A stretch of 64,000 bases of DNA from Halorubrum xinjiangense (GTDB taxonomy: Archaea > Halobacteriota > Halobacteria > Halobacteriales > Haloferacaceae), in NCBI RefSeq assembly GCF_900102375.1, contig NZ_FNBO01000015.1:1-64000 (forward strand), read 5' to 3'. Every line of letters begins with the position of its first letter. The first letter of the stretch is position 1. Below the pieces are notes generated by a model. The model worked only from the letters and a program-made list of their open reading frames with translations. It was not told the origin of the DNA and searched no databases. The position numbers and the translations under genes are program-made. This document shows positions 53,356 to 63,944 of this stretch, one piece after another.

Positions 53356-54585
53356 ATGACGAGCGTTGCACTCGCGTTCAGCGGGGGACTCGACACCACG
53401 GTCTGCGTACCGCTACTGAAAGAGGAGTACGGCTACGACGAGGTCATCGGCGTCAACGTCGACGTCGGGCAGCCGACCGAGGAGTTCGACGAGGCGGAGG
53501 AGACCGCCGAGGCGCTGGGGCTCGACCTCCACGTCGTCGACGCGAAAGCAGAGTTCGCGGACCTCTGTTTCGACGCGGTGAAGTCCAACGCCAGCTATCA
53601 GGGCTACCCGCTCGGCACCGCGCTCGCGCGCCCGGTCATCGCCGAGGCGATCCTCGGCGTCGCCGAGGAGCAGGGCTGTGACGCCATCGCCCACGGCTGT
53701 ACGGGCAAGGGGAACGACCAGCTCCGGTTCGAGGCCGTCTGGCGCGGCTCCGACCTCGAGGTGATCGCTCCCGTGCGCGAGCTCGGCCTCACCCGCGAGT
53801 GGGAGATCGACTACGCCGCCGAGAAGGACCTGCCCGTCGAGGCCGGCGACGGCGGCGTCTGGTCCATCGACGAGAACATCTGGTCGCGCGCGGTCGAGGG
53901 CGGCAAGCTGGAGAACCCCGACTACGAGCCGCCGGCGGACATCTACGAGTGGACCGCCGAGCCCGAGGGTGAGACCACCATCGAAGTCGCGTTCGAGGCG
54001 GGCGTCCCGGTCGCGGTCGACGGCGAGGCGATGGACCCCGTCCCGCTCATCCAGCACCTCAACGAGTACGCCGGCGGCTACGGCGTCGGCCGCACCGACG
54101 TGATGGAGGACCGCATGCTCGGCCTGAAGGTGCGCGAGAACTACGAGCACCCGGCCGCGACCGTCCTGCTCACGGCCCACCAGGCGCTCGAGGACCTCGT
54201 GCTCACGAAAAACGAGCGCTCGTTCAAGAAGGGGATCGAGCAGGAGTGGTCCGAGAAGGCCTACGAGGGGCTCGTCTTCGCGCCCGTCGTCGACGCGCTG
54301 AACGCCTTCGTCGACGAGACGCAGGACGTGGTGACCGGCACGGCGACGGTGAAGGTGTCCGGCGGCGACTGCCGCGTGGTCGCACGCGACTCCGAGTACG
54401 CCGTCTACTCCGAGGAGATGGCCTCGTTCAACACCGAGGACGTCGCCGGCATCGCCCAGTCGGACGCCACGGGCGTCGCGAAGTACCACGGGCTCCAGGA
54501 GCGCCTCGCCAACGACGTGAAGAAGGCGGTCTCGAAGCCCGAACTCGCGACGGACGGCTCCGGCGAGGCGGACGATTCCGAATAG
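53356..54585 (+). CDS. argG: Argininosuccinate synthase
   Basis: The 409-residue protein begins MTSVALAFSGGLDTTVCVPL with the PP-loop SGGLDT. It has GCTGKGNDQLRFE and SIDENIWSRAVEGG, the citrulline/aspartate-binding motifs. It joins citrulline and aspartate using ATP. It leads the arginine run; argH starts immediately after its stop (0 bp gap). Confidence 0.96.
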   Translation: MTSVALAFSGGLDTTVCVPLLKEEYGYDEVIGVNVDVGQPTEEFDEAEETAEALGLDLHVVDAKAEFADLCFDAVKSNASYQGYPLGTALARPVIAEAILGVAEEQGCDAIAHGCTGKGNDQLRFEAVWRGSDLEVIAPVRELGLTREWEIDYAAEKDLPVEAGDGGVWSIDENIWSRAVEGGKLENPDYEPPADIYEWTAEPEGETTIEVAFEAGVPVAVDGEAMDPVPLIQHLNEYAGGYGVGRTDVMEDRMLGLKVRENYEHPAATVLLTAHQALEDLVLTKNERSFKKGIEQEWSEKAYEGLVFAPVVDALNAFVDETQDVVTGTATVKVSGGDCRVVARDSEYAVYSEEMASFNTEDVAGIAQSDATGVAKYHGLQERLANDVKKAVSKPELATDGSGEADDSE

Positions 54586-56109
54586 ATGACAGACGACGAT
54601 CCCGACGCCGCGACGGACGCCGACGCGGACGCTCCCGACGCGGCCGGCGAGGGCGACACCGCCGTCCGCCGCGACCGCTTCAGCGGCGGCCCCGCCCGCG
54701 AGTTCTTATCGAGCCTCGCGGCCGACGCGGCCATCTTCGAGGCGGACCTCGCGGTCGACCGCGCGCACGCCGTCATGCTCGCGGAGCAGGGGATCGTCGA
54801 CGACGCGGTCGCGGGCGAGATCCTCGCCGCGCTCGACGGCATCGAGACCGCCGGCCACGGTGACCTCTCCGACGGCGAGGACGTCCACGAGGCGATCGAG
54901 ACGGCCGTCATCGACCGGATCGGGCCTGACGGCGGCCGGATGCACACCGCCCGCTCGCGCAACGACGAGGTGGCGACCTGCATCCGGTACCGGCTGCGCG
55001 GGGACCTGCTGGCGGCGGTCGAGGCGACCCTCACCGCCCGCGAGGCGCTCGTCGAGGTCGCGAACGAGCACGGGGAGACGGTGATGCCGGGGTACACCCA
55101 CCTCCAGCCGGCCCAGCCGACCACCGTCGCGCACTACCTGCTGTCGTACGAGGGCGGGCTCGCCCGCGACACGGAGCGCCTGCTCGACGCCTACGGCCGG
55201 GTCAACCGGTCGCCGCTCGGCGCGGCCGCGTTCGCGGGGACGCCCTTCGACGTCGACCGCGGCCGGACCGCCGAGCTGCTCGGGTTCGACGGGACGGTCC
55301 GCAACTCGATGGACGCGGCCTCGACGCGCGACTTCCTCGCGGAGTCGGCGAGCGCGCTCGCGACGCTCGCGACGACGCTGTCGGGGCTCGCGGAGGACCT
55401 GATCGTCTTCTCGAACAAGGGGATCGTCGAGCTGGCGGACGCGTATTCCTCCACCTCCTCTATCATGCCCCAGAAGAAGAACCCCGACACGCTGGAGCTG
55501 ACCCGCGGCGTCGCGGGCGACGCGATCGGTGAGGCGACGGGCACGCTGAGCCTGCTGAAGGGGCTCCCGCGCGCCTACAACCGCGATCTCCAGCGCGCCC
55601 ACGCGAGCGTCTTCGAGATCGCGGGCGACGTGCGGGAGGCGACCGAGGTCGCCGCCGGCGCGGTCGCGACCGCCGACTGGGACGAAGGCGCGCTCGCGGC
55701 CGCCGCGGGCGAGGGCTTCTCGACGGCGACGGGCGTCGCCGACCTGCTCGCGGCCGGCGGAATGCCCTTCCGCACGGCCCACGAGATCGTCGCGACCGCC
55801 GCCGAGACCGTCTCCGACGGCGATTCGCCGGACGCGGCGGCCGCAAAAGTTGACGAGGCCGCGCGAAAGGTGACAGGCGAGCCCCTCTCCGCGTACGTGA
55901 GCCGCGAGGACGTTGCGTCTGCGCTCGACCCGGCCGAAAGCGTCGCGAGCCGCGACTCCGCCGGGGGGCCGGCCCCCGAGGCGGTCGCCGACGAGCTCGC
56001 CGCGGCCGAGGCCGGGATCGAATCGGACGAGGCCGCGCTGGCCGCCGAGCGCGACGCGCTCGCCGACGCGAGCGATACGCTGGACGCGGAGGTCGATCGC
56101 TATGTCTGA
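54586..56109 (+). CDS. argH: Argininosuccinate lyase
   Basis: The 507-residue protein has an acidic N-terminal extension of about 25 residues. The fumarase-superfamily core follows: HTARSRNDEVATCIRYRLRG, MPGYTHLQPAQPTTVAHYLL and the signature SSIMPQKKNPDTLELTRG. It splits argininosuccinate into arginine and fumarate. It is contiguous with argG. A 250-bp gap then separates it from the carrier gene, which has its own promoter. Confidence 0.95.
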   Translation: MTDDDPDAATDADADAPDAAGEGDTAVRRDRFSGGPAREFLSSLAADAAIFEADLAVDRAHAVMLAEQGIVDDAVAGEILAALDGIETAGHGDLSDGEDVHEAIETAVIDRIGPDGGRMHTARSRNDEVATCIRYRLRGDLLAAVEATLTAREALVEVANEHGETVMPGYTHLQPAQPTTVAHYLLSYEGGLARDTERLLDAYGRVNRSPLGAAAFAGTPFDVDRGRTAELLGFDGTVRNSMDAASTRDFLAESASALATLATTLSGLAEDLIVFSNKGIVELADAYSSTSSIMPQKKNPDTLELTRGVAGDAIGEATGTLSLLKGLPRAYNRDLQRAHASVFEIAGDVREATEVAAGAVATADWDEGALAAAAGEGFSTATGVADLLAAGGMPFRTAHEIVATAAETVSDGDSPDAAAAKVDEAARKVTGEPLSAYVSREDVASALDPAESVASRDSAGGPAPEAVADELAAAEAGIESDEAALAAERDALADASDTLDAEVDRYV

Positions 56110-56325
56110 GCCGGGACACCGGCGGGGCCGCCGTCGGCTCGACCAGCGCTGGCCCGATCGATTCCGGCCGGGTCGAGGCCGACCCGGCCGACGCCGACGA
56201 CCGTCCCCGTAGGGGGACGCATTTACTACCGAGATCTGACATCCGATCTCGACACGACTCGATTTCGTCGAATTGTTCCCGTTAGCGGCCGATCCGTATT
56301 ATGTAAACTACCCAATAAGTTCGAA

Positions 56326-56336
56326 GCCTTTATGCC
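56326..56336 (+). promoter_or_regulatory. TATA-like box for the lysW-argX-argCBDE operon
   Basis: GCCTTTATGCC lies about 26-36 bp before ATG 56362, predicting a leaderless transcript that starts the carrier operon separately from argGH. The AT-rich stretch ATTATGTAAACTACCCAATA lies just upstream. Confidence 0.5.
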
Positions 56337-56361
56337 TATTCGAGGACGAGTGACTGGCACG

Positions 56362-56550
56362 ATGACGAGCGACACCGACACGCTGACAGCGGAGGACCCG
56401 ATCACGGGCGAGGAAATCGAGATCCCGGCCGACGTCGAGGTCGGCGAGATCATCGACAGTCCGGTCACCGGGACCGAGCTGGAGGTCATCTCGCTCGATC
56501 CGGTCGTCTTAGAGGAGGCGCCCGAGCTCGAGGAGGACTGGGGCGAGTAG
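56362..56550 (+). CDS. lysW: LysW/ArgW-type amino-group carrier protein lacking its zinc cysteines
   Basis: ATG 56362 gives 62 residues. The body and tail match LysW: EIPADVEVGEIIDSPVTGTE, ELEVISLDP and the invariant C-terminus EEDWGE, whose terminal glutamate is ligated to glutamate by ArgX. LysW normally has a zinc ribbon from two CxxC pairs. Here those positions read D12-P-I-T15-G and S33-P-V-T36-G, so all four ligands are gone while spacing and the following glycines remain. It must fold without zinc, perhaps stabilised by high salt. It sits at the head of argX-argC-argB-argD-argE. Confidence 0.9.
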   Translation: MTSDTDTLTAEDPITGEEIEIPADVEVGEIIDSPVTGTELEVISLDPVVLEEAPELEEDWGE

Positions 56551-56629
56551 ATGGCGCCGACCGCCGCGACCGCGACTCCCGAGTGGTCGACATGCGCGTG
56601 AGCGCCGACGCGAACGGAGGGGGATCAAC

Positions 56630-57523
56630 GTGCGCGTAGGAGTCCTCTACTCCCGGATCCGGAAAGACGAGAAGCTCCTGCTCAACGAGCTCCGCGAGCG
56701 GGACCACGAGGTCGAGAAGATTGACGTTCGCAAGGAGCGGTTCGGCCTCGAATCGACGACGGCGGCCGTCGACGACCTCGACATCGTCGTCGACCGCTGC
56801 CTGTCGACGAGCCGGTCGCTGTACGCGACGCGCTTTATCGACAGCTACGGCGTCCCCGTGGTGAACTCGCCCGAGACGGGCGACGTCTGCGCCGACAAGG
56901 CGAAGAACTCGCTCGCGCTCGCCGAGGCGGACGTGCCGACCCCGGCGACCGAAGTCGCGTTCACGACGGAGGCCGCCTTAGAGGCGATCGAGGAGTTCGG
57001 CTACCCCTGCGTCCTCAAGCCGGTCACCGGCTCGTGGGGGCGGCTGATGGCGAAGATCGACTCGCGCAACGCTGCCGAGGCGATCTTAGAGCACAAGGAG
57101 ACGCTCGGCCACTACGAGCACAAGGTGTTCTACGTCCAGGAGTTCGTCGACAAGCCCGGCCGCGATATCCGCGTGCTGGCGGTCGACGGCGAGCCGATCG
57201 CGGCGATGACGCGCTCGTCGGACCACTGGCTCACGAACGCCGCCAAGGGCGGCGAGACGGCGTCGTTCGACCTCGACGAGCGCGCGATCGAACTGGTCGA
57301 GAAGGCCTCCGACGCGGTCGGCGGCGGGATGCTCGGCGTCGACCTGATGGAGGTCGGCGGTGAGGACTCCGGCGAGTACACCGTCCACGAGGTGAACCAT
57401 ACCGTCGAGTTCAAGGCGCTCGATTCGGCCACCGAGGTCGACGTCCCGGCGAAGGTCGTCGACTGGCTGGAGGCGAAGGCCGCGGCGCTGGCCGACGGAG
57501 CGGTTTCGGAGGTGGACGCGTGA
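56630..57523 (+). CDS. argX: Glutamate-LysW ligase ArgX
   Basis: The GTG start at 56630 gives 297 residues of the ATP-grasp fold: [59 protein letters not shown] and [20 protein letters not shown]. It attaches glutamate by its alpha-amino group to the carrier's C-terminal glutamate. It may also accept aminoadipate (LysX activity). The specificity residues could not be judged safely. Its TGA overlaps the GTG of argC. Confidence 0.92.
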   Translation: MRVGVLYSRIRKDEKLLLNELRERDHEVEKIDVRKERFGLESTTAAVDDLDIVVDRCLSTSRSLYATRFIDSYGVPVVNSPETGDVCADKAKNSLALAEADVPTPATEVAFTTEAALEAIEEFGYPCVLKPVTGSWGRLMAKIDSRNAAEAILEHKETLGHYEHKVFYVQEFVDKPGRDIRVLAVDGEPIAAMTRSSDHWLTNAAKGGETASFDLDERAIELVEKASDAVGGGMLGVDLMEVGGEDSGEYTVHEVNHTVEFKALDSATEVDVPAKVVDWLEAKAAALADGAVSEVDA

Positions 57524-58569
57524 CCGCCGACACCTACACCGCGAGCGTCGTCGGCGGCACCGGCTTCACCGGCGGCGAGCTGCTGCGGATCCTCGCCGGC
57601 CACCCGGGCTTCGAGGTCGTCCAGGCCACCTCGCGGTCGGCCGACAACATGACCGTCGGGCGCTCACACCCGAACCTGCGCGGGCTCGACCTGCGCTTTT
57701 CGGACCCGAACGACCTCGAATCGGTCGACGTCCTCTTCGCGGCGACCCCGCACGGCGTCTCGATGGGGCGGATCGACGAGTTCTTCGACGCTGCTGATAC
57801 GGTCGTCGACCTCTCGGCCGACTTCCGGCTCCCCGAGGCCGACGCCTACGACGAGTGGTACGACGGCCACGAGTCGCCGGAGTACCTCGAACGCGCGGAG
57901 TACGCGCTCCCGGAGCTGAACCGCGAGAACCTCCCCGGCGCCGACCTGATCGCCGGCGGCGGCTGTAACGCGACCGCGACGATCCTCGGCCTCAAGCCGC
58001 TCGTCGACGCGGGCGCGCTCGGCCCCGACGCGGGCGAGGTCGTCGTCGACGTGAAGGTGGGCTCCTCGGAGGGCGGCGCCGGCGGCGGCGCGGCCTCCTC
58101 GCACCCGGAGCGCTCGGGCGTCGTGCGCCCGTACGCGCCCACCGGCCACCGCCACGAGGCGGAGATCGAGGCGTACCTCGGGCTCTCCGTCTCCTTCACG
58201 GTCCACGCGGTCGACATGGTCCGCGGCGCGAGCGCGACCTGCCACGTCTTCCCCGACGGGCCGGTCTCGAAGGGAGACCTGTGGGGCGCGTACCGCGACG
58301 CCTACGCCGACGAGCCGTTCATGCGGATCGTCTCCGGCGGGGGCGGCGTCTACCGCTACCCCGAGCCGAAGTCGGTCGCCGGCACCAACCACGGCGAGGT
58401 CGGCTTCGAGCTCGATCCCGGGAACCGGCGCGTCGTCGTCTTCTCGGCGATCGACAACATGACAAAGGGCTCGGCGGGACAGGCGGTCCACGCGACGAAC
58501 GTCGCGCTCGGGCTGCCCGAGACCGCCGGCCTCGAGTTCGACGGGCTCCACCCGGTGGGTGCGCCATGA
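57520..58569 (+). CDS. argC: [LysW]-glutamyl phosphate reductase (ArgC/LysY)
   Basis: The GTG start at 57520 overlaps the previous stop. The 349-residue protein has the Rossmann start ASVVGGTGFTGGELLRILAG, the active cysteine in IAGGGCNATATILGLKPL, and HRHEAEIEAYLG. It reduces the carrier-bound acyl phosphate to the semialdehyde with NADPH. The next start (argB) overlaps its end by 4 bp (ATGA). Confidence 0.94.
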   Translation: MTADTYTASVVGGTGFTGGELLRILAGHPGFEVVQATSRSADNMTVGRSHPNLRGLDLRFSDPNDLESVDVLFAATPHGVSMGRIDEFFDAADTVVDLSADFRLPEADAYDEWYDGHESPEYLERAEYALPELNRENLPGADLIAGGGCNATATILGLKPLVDAGALGPDAGEVVVDVKVGSSEGGAGGGAASSHPERSGVVRPYAPTGHRHEAEIEAYLGLSVSFTVHAVDMVRGASATCHVFPDGPVSKGDLWGAYRDAYADEPFMRIVSGGGGVYRYPEPKSVAGTNHGEVGFELDPGNRRVVVFSAIDNMTKGSAGQAVHATNVALGLPETAGLEFDGLHPVGAP

Positions 58570-59507
58570 GCGGGGAACGGACCGACGGCGGAGCCGCCGC
58601 CGACGAACCCCCCGTCGTCGTCAAGATCGGCGGCGCGAAGGCGGTCGACCCGGCCGGCGCGGTCGGGGACGTCGCGCACCTCGCAGCCAACGGGCGCCCG
58701 GTCGTCGTCGTCCACGGCGGCTCGACGGTCGTCGACGAGACGCTCGAACGGCTCGGCATCGAGCCCGAGTACGTCGAATCGGCCTCCGGCGTCACCGGGC
58801 GGTTCACCGACGCGGAGACGATGGAGGCGTTCGCGATGGCGATGGCGGGGAAACTCAACACGGAGCTGACGGCGCAGTTCCGCTCGGCCGGAGTCGACGC
58901 GGTCGGCCTCTCGGGCGTCGACGGCGGGCTCCTTTCGGGCCCGCGCAAGTCGGCGGTCCGCGTGATCGAGGACGGGAAACGGAAGATCCGGCGCGGGGAC
59001 CACTCGGGGAAGATCGAGTCGGTGAACGCCGACCTCCTCTCCGGGCTCCTCGCCGACGGCTACACCCCGGTCGTCTCGCCGCCGATGGCGGGCGACGAGG
59101 GCGACGGCGAGGTCACTCCCGTCAACGCGGACGCCGACCGCGCGGCCGCGGCGGTCGCGGGCGCGCTCGGCGCCGACCTCGTCCTCCTGACGGACGTTTC
59201 GGGCGTGTACGCCGACCCGGACGACCCCGGGACGCGCATCGACGCGGCCGCGACGCCCGACGAGCTGGCGGCCGTCGAGGCCGCCGCGGAGGGGTTCATG
59301 GGAAAGAAGGTGATGGCCGCGACGGAGGCGCTCGACGGCGGCGCCGGCCGCGTCGTGATCGCGGACGCCAACGTCCGCGACCCGGTCGTCGCCGCGCTCG
59401 ACGGCGAGGGGACGACAATAAAGCGGTCGGCACTCGGCGCCGACGCGGACGAAGGCGGCGCCGACGGCGACGAGAACGCCGAGGTTGAGGGAGGTGAGAC
59501 CGCGTGA
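58566..59507 (+). CDS. argB: [LysW]-glutamate kinase (ArgB/LysZ)
   Basis: ATG 58566 overlaps the argC stop, giving 313 residues. The amino-acid kinase fold is clear: VVVKIGGAKAVDPAGAVGDV, VVVVHGGSTVVDETLERLGI, VTGRFTDAETMEAFAMAMAG and LVLLTDVSGVYADPDDPG. It phosphorylates the side chain of carrier-bound glutamate. Acidic low-complexity tails are present at both ends. Its stop overlaps the GTG of argD. Confidence 0.94.
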   Translation: MSGERTDGGAAADEPPVVVKIGGAKAVDPAGAVGDVAHLAANGRPVVVVHGGSTVVDETLERLGIEPEYVESASGVTGRFTDAETMEAFAMAMAGKLNTELTAQFRSAGVDAVGLSGVDGGLLSGPRKSAVRVIEDGKRKIRRGDHSGKIESVNADLLSGLLADGYTPVVSPPMAGDEGDGEVTPVNADADRAAAAVAGALGADLVLLTDVSGVYADPDDPGTRIDAAATPDELAAVEAAAEGFMGKKVMAATEALDGGAGRVVIADANVRDPVVAALDGEGTTIKRSALGADADEGGADGDENAEVEGGETA

Positions 59508-60631
59508 GCGGCTTCGTCTTCTCCGAGAAGCCGATCGAGATCGCCTCGGGCGACGGCGTCCACCTCACCGACGCGAACGGCACGAAGTACCTCGATTTCG
59601 GCGCCAGCTACGCCTGTACGCCGGTCGGCCACTGCCACCCGGAGGTCGTCGACGCCGCGACGAGCCAGCTGGAGGAGCTGATGTACGTCCAGGCGTCGTA
59701 CCCGCACGCGGCGCGGACGGCGCTGTACGAGCAGTTGGCCGAGGTCGCGCCCGTCGACGTCGACAACGTCTGGCTCTGTAACTCCGGGACGGAGGCGAAC
59801 GAGGCCGCGCTGAAGTTCGCCCGGCACGCGACGGGCCGCGAGAAGATAATCGCGACCACGCAGGGGTTCCACGGCCGGACGATGGGGACCCTCGCGACGA
59901 CGTGGAAGGACAAGTACAAGAAAGGGTTCGGCCCGCTCGCGGGCGGCGTGGAGTTCGTCGAGTACGGCGACGCCGCCGCGATGCGCGAGGCCGTCGACGA
60001 GGACACCGCCGCGGTCATCTTAGAGCCGCTCCAAGGCGAGGGCGGGATCAACCCCGTCTCGACCGAGTACCTCCAGACCGTCCGCGTCGCGACCGCGACG
60101 TCGGGCGCGGCGATGATCCTCGACGAGATCCAGACCGGACTGGGCCGCACCGGGTCGATGTGGGCCGCCGACCGCCACCACGTGGTCCCGGACATCCTCA
60201 CGACCGCGAAGGGGCTCGGCAGCGGGCTCCCGATCGGCGCGACGCTGTGTCGCGACTGGATCGCCGAGGACGGCGGCGACCACGGCTCGACGTTCTCCGG
60301 TGGCCCCGTCGTCTCCGCGGCCGCGGGCGCCACCCTCGACGTGATCGAACGCGAGGAGCTGGCGGCGCACGCCGAGGAGGTCGGGAGCTACCTCCGCGGC
60401 GAGCTCCGCGACCGCCTCGGCGACGGCGTCCGCGACGTGCGCGGCGACGGCCTGATGATCGGCGTCGAGGTGCGCCGCGGCTCGAACCGCCTGCTGCGCG
60501 ACCTCGCCATCGATCACCAGATCCTCGCGCTGCCGGCGGGACGGACCGTGTTGCGGCTGCTCCCGCCGCTGACGATCGAGCGCGAGCACGCCGACGCGGT
60601 CGTCGACGCGATAGCCGAGGTGATCGGCTGA
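59504..60631 (+). CDS. argD: [LysW]-semialdehyde aminotransferase (ArgD/LysJ)
   Basis: The GTG start at 59504 gives 375 residues of a class III PLP aminotransferase: FGASYACTPVGHCHPEVVDA, NSGTEANEAALKFARHATGR, LDEIQTGLGRTGSMWAADRH and the PLP lysine in LTTAKGLGSGLPIGATLC. It transaminates the semialdehyde to carrier-bound ornithine. Its stop and the following ATG share one base. Confidence 0.94.
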   Translation: MSGFVFSEKPIEIASGDGVHLTDANGTKYLDFGASYACTPVGHCHPEVVDAATSQLEELMYVQASYPHAARTALYEQLAEVAPVDVDNVWLCNSGTEANEAALKFARHATGREKIIATTQGFHGRTMGTLATTWKDKYKKGFGPLAGGVEFVEYGDAAAMREAVDEDTAAVILEPLQGEGGINPVSTEYLQTVRVATATSGAAMILDEIQTGLGRTGSMWAADRHHVVPDILTTAKGLGSGLPIGATLCRDWIAEDGGDHGSTFSGGPVVSAAAGATLDVIEREELAAHAEEVGSYLRGELRDRLGDGVRDVRGDGLMIGVEVRRGSNRLLRDLAIDHQILALPAGRTVLRLLPPLTIEREHADAVVDAIAEVIG

Positions 60632-61803
60632 TGGCGGCCGGGAAGGGGCGGGAGCACGCGGCGGACGACGACTCGTCGTCCGGCGGCACCGACGTCGTCG
60701 CGGGCGGCGGCTACCCGGCGGCCTGCGACACGGCGGCCCGGAAGCTGCTGTACGACATGGTCTCGATCCCCTCGCCGTCGCGCGAGGAGGAGCGGGCCGC
60801 CGAGCGCCTCGTCGACTTCTTCGAGGCGAACGGCCGGGAGGCGTGGATCGACGAGGTCGGGAACGTCCGCGCGCCGGCGAACGACGCCGTGCTGCTCACC
60901 TCCCACGTCGACACCGTCCCGGGAGACATCCCGGTCGAGGTGCGGCCGGCGCCGCCCGAGGGTGAACTCCCTGAACCTTCCGACGTCCGCGTCGGCGAGC
61001 CCGGCGACCCCGTGCTGTGGGGTCGCGGCGCGGTCGACGCGACGGGCCCGCTCGTCGCGATGGCGGTCGCGGCGGTGAAGACCGGCGTCTCCTTCGCCGG
61101 CGTCGTCCGCGAGGAGGTCGACTCCGGCGGCGCGCGCGCCCTCATCGACGACCGCGACGCGCCCGAGGCGGTGGTCAACGGCGAGCCGTCGGGCTGGCAG
61201 GGGATCACCCTCGGCTACCGCGGCCTGCTGGAGGGGACGTACGTGAACACGAGCGAGTCGGGCCACTCCTCGCGGCCGGAGCCGAACGCGATCCAGCACG
61301 CGATCGACTGGTGGCACGGCGTCGAGGAGGCGTTCACCCCGGACGACGCCGAGACCGCCGTGTTCGACCAGGTGACGACCAAGCCCATCTCGATCGACGG
61401 CGGCCTGAGCGACGACGGCCTCGCCGTGGAGACGACGATGGACGTCCAGCTCCGGATCCCGCCCTCGCGGCCGGTCGACGAGATCCACGAGCTGGCGGAG
61501 GCGGAGCTGTCCACCGGCTCGGTCCACTGGGGCGACCCGATGCCCCCCGTGATGGAGAGCCCTCGCACCGGTCTCGCGCGGGCGTTCCGCGTCGCGATCC
61601 GGGGCGCCGGCGGCGACGTGCGCCTGCTCCGGAAGACCGGCACAAGCGACATGAACCTCTTCGCAGCCGCGTGGGACTGCCCGATGGTCACCTACGGCCC
61701 CGGAAACTCCGACCTGGACCACGCGCCCGACGAGCGGCTCCCGCTGCCGGACCTCGACCGCGCCGTGAACGTGCTGACCGAGGTCTGCCGCGAGCGACTC
61801 TGA
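60631..61803 (+). CDS. argE: [LysW]-ornithine hydrolase (ArgE/LysK)
   Basis: ATG 60631 gives 390 residues. After a low-complexity N-terminus of about 30 residues comes an M20 peptidase: MVSIPSPSREEERAAERLVD, LLTSHVDTVPGDIP, LWGRGAVDATGPLVAMAVAA and VVNGEPSGWQGITLGYRGLL, containing the His/Asp/Glu metal and catalytic residues. It frees ornithine and regenerates the carrier. It ends the overlapping argX-E set; argF follows after 58 bp. Confidence 0.93.
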   Translation: MAAGKGREHAADDDSSSGGTDVVAGGGYPAACDTAARKLLYDMVSIPSPSREEERAAERLVDFFEANGREAWIDEVGNVRAPANDAVLLTSHVDTVPGDIPVEVRPAPPEGELPEPSDVRVGEPGDPVLWGRGAVDATGPLVAMAVAAVKTGVSFAGVVREEVDSGGARALIDDRDAPEAVVNGEPSGWQGITLGYRGLLEGTYVNTSESGHSSRPEPNAIQHAIDWWHGVEEAFTPDDAETAVFDQVTTKPISIDGGLSDDGLAVETTMDVQLRIPPSRPVDEIHELAEAELSTGSVHWGDPMPPVMESPRTGLARAFRVAIRGAGGDVRLLRKTGTSDMNLFAAAWDCPMVTYGPGNSDLDHAPDERLPLPDLDRAVNVLTEVCRERL

Positions 61804-61861
61804 CTCGGCGCGACCCGCGCTCACCGTTTTCGAACGACACGACACCACTCCCAACCCAACG

Positions 61862-62761
<900 letters not shown>

Positions 62762-62793
62762 CGACGGATCGGGTCCGATCGGACGGCGAGGCT

Positions 62794-63000
62794 ACTTATA
62801 AACGACTGTGCGGTGGCGTCGACGGCGGCTCTGTCGCCGGCTGTGAGAGGGACCGAAGGTCCCTCGCTGGAGTCGGTGGTCCGGAGCGAGGCGGCGGACC
62901 ATCGACGGGGCGAGAGCTTCGCTCTCGCTTGAAACCGGACGTATTCCGATGATGAGGCTGGGGAGGTGTGAGGCTGCGGTCCCGCAGAGACGGGAGTCAG
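62794..63000 (+). repeat. Structured intergenic element, copy 4 (truncated)
   Basis: It starts with TATA ACTTATAAAC (62794-62803), then GCGGTGGCGTCGACGGCGGC. A separate hairpin GAGGGACC-GAA-GGTCCCTC is present. Stem 2 is GTCGGTGGTCC/GGACCATCGAC (one G-U pair). It ends with GATGAGGCTGGGGAGGTGTG AGG. The long CAAAG/CTTTG module and the 3' TATA box are missing. The 5' TATA box is kept although the upstream gene points toward it and needs no promoter there. Confidence 0.75.
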
Positions 63001-63074
63001 CACGCGTCCACGAGGCGTCAGGCGTTTGTCTAGCAGTCAGAAGCGCTTTCTCAGCTCACCGCGTCTGAGGCCGC

Positions 63075-63944
63075 ATGCGCAACGAGAAGGAGGTCGCAGT
63101 AGAGCGTCAATCACCCGAGAAGGCGTTCGGGTTGCTGTCGAACGGTCTCCGCGTGAGTATCGTCCGGGCACTCGGGGAGGCGAACGAACCGTTGTCGTTC
63201 TCGGCCCTCCGCGAACGGGTGGGTGAACGCGACTCGGGGAAGTTCAACTACCACCTCGGGAAACTGACCGGACATTTCGTGACGAAGGACGGGGACGGAT
63301 ACAGCCTCTCGCTCGCGGGGGCCCAGATGTACGGCGCGATCCAGTCGGGCGCGTACACGACGGACGCGTCGCTTCCCCCATTCGAGTTCGAGGGACCTTG
63401 CCCCATGTGTGGAAGCGACGTCCTTGTCACGGAGTACGCGGACGAAAAGGCGAAACTCTACTGCCCGGTATGTGAGGAGTGGCGCAACGAGTTCTCGTTT
63501 CCACCCGCAACCCTCGACCAGTACACTCGTGACGAACTCCCGTACGCTTTCGACCGGTGGATGCACGCGACAGTGCTGAAAGTCCTCCAAGGGTTCTGCT
63601 CGAACTGTGGCGGCCGCGTCGACGGTCGGCTCGAACCAGTCCACGCGGATAGCCAGAGACGGGTCCGAGCGGTGTTCGAGTGCGGTCGATGTGGGGACAA
63701 ACTGACGGCGTCCGCCATGCTCCCGGCGCTGTTCCACCCCGTCGCCGTCTCGTTCTTCGAAGACCACGGGATCGACGTTCTCAACGACCCGTCGTGGCGA
63801 TACCTCGACGGGAAAACGGATTTCACCGTCGACATAGCGAGCGACGACCCACTAACGGCCCGGGTGTCTATCGAGTTTACCGATGGAGAACTCGTCGCCG
63901 CAATCGGTCCGGCGGGCACCACCGAGAGCGTGACGATCACGTAG
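63075..63944 (+). CDS. ArsR-type HTH protein with zinc ribbons (DUF7351-like)
   Basis: The 289-residue protein has an N-terminal winged helix (about 10-85: EKAFGLLSNGLRVSIVRALG, then SGKFNYHLGKLTGHFVTKDG). Two zinc-ribbon-like CxxC sets follow (CPMCGSDV with CPVCEEWR; CSNCGGRV with CGRCGDKL), then a beta-rich end. This layout is a common haloarchaeal regulator family of unknown ligand. It lies beyond structured element copy 4. The last 56 bp of the window show nothing further. Confidence 0.8.
   Translation: MRNEKEVAVERQSPEKAFGLLSNGLRVSIVRALGEANEPLSFSALRERVGERDSGKFNYHLGKLTGHFVTKDGDGYSLSLAGAQMYGAIQSGAYTTDASLPPFEFEGPCPMCGSDVLVTEYADEKAKLYCPVCEEWRNEFSFPPATLDQYTRDELPYAFDRWMHATVLKVLQGFCSNCGGRVDGRLEPVHADSQRRVRAVFECGRCGDKLTASAMLPALFHPVAVSFFEDHGIDVLNDPSWRYLDGKTDFTVDIASDDPLTARVSIEFTDGELVAAIGPAGTTESVTIT

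Noticed and set aside
56551-56601. A 16-codon frame and an ATGCGCGTG decoy start between the carrier gene and argX
   Set aside because: It is too short, with no overlap or family support. The GTG at 56630 gives the full conserved ArgX N-terminus.
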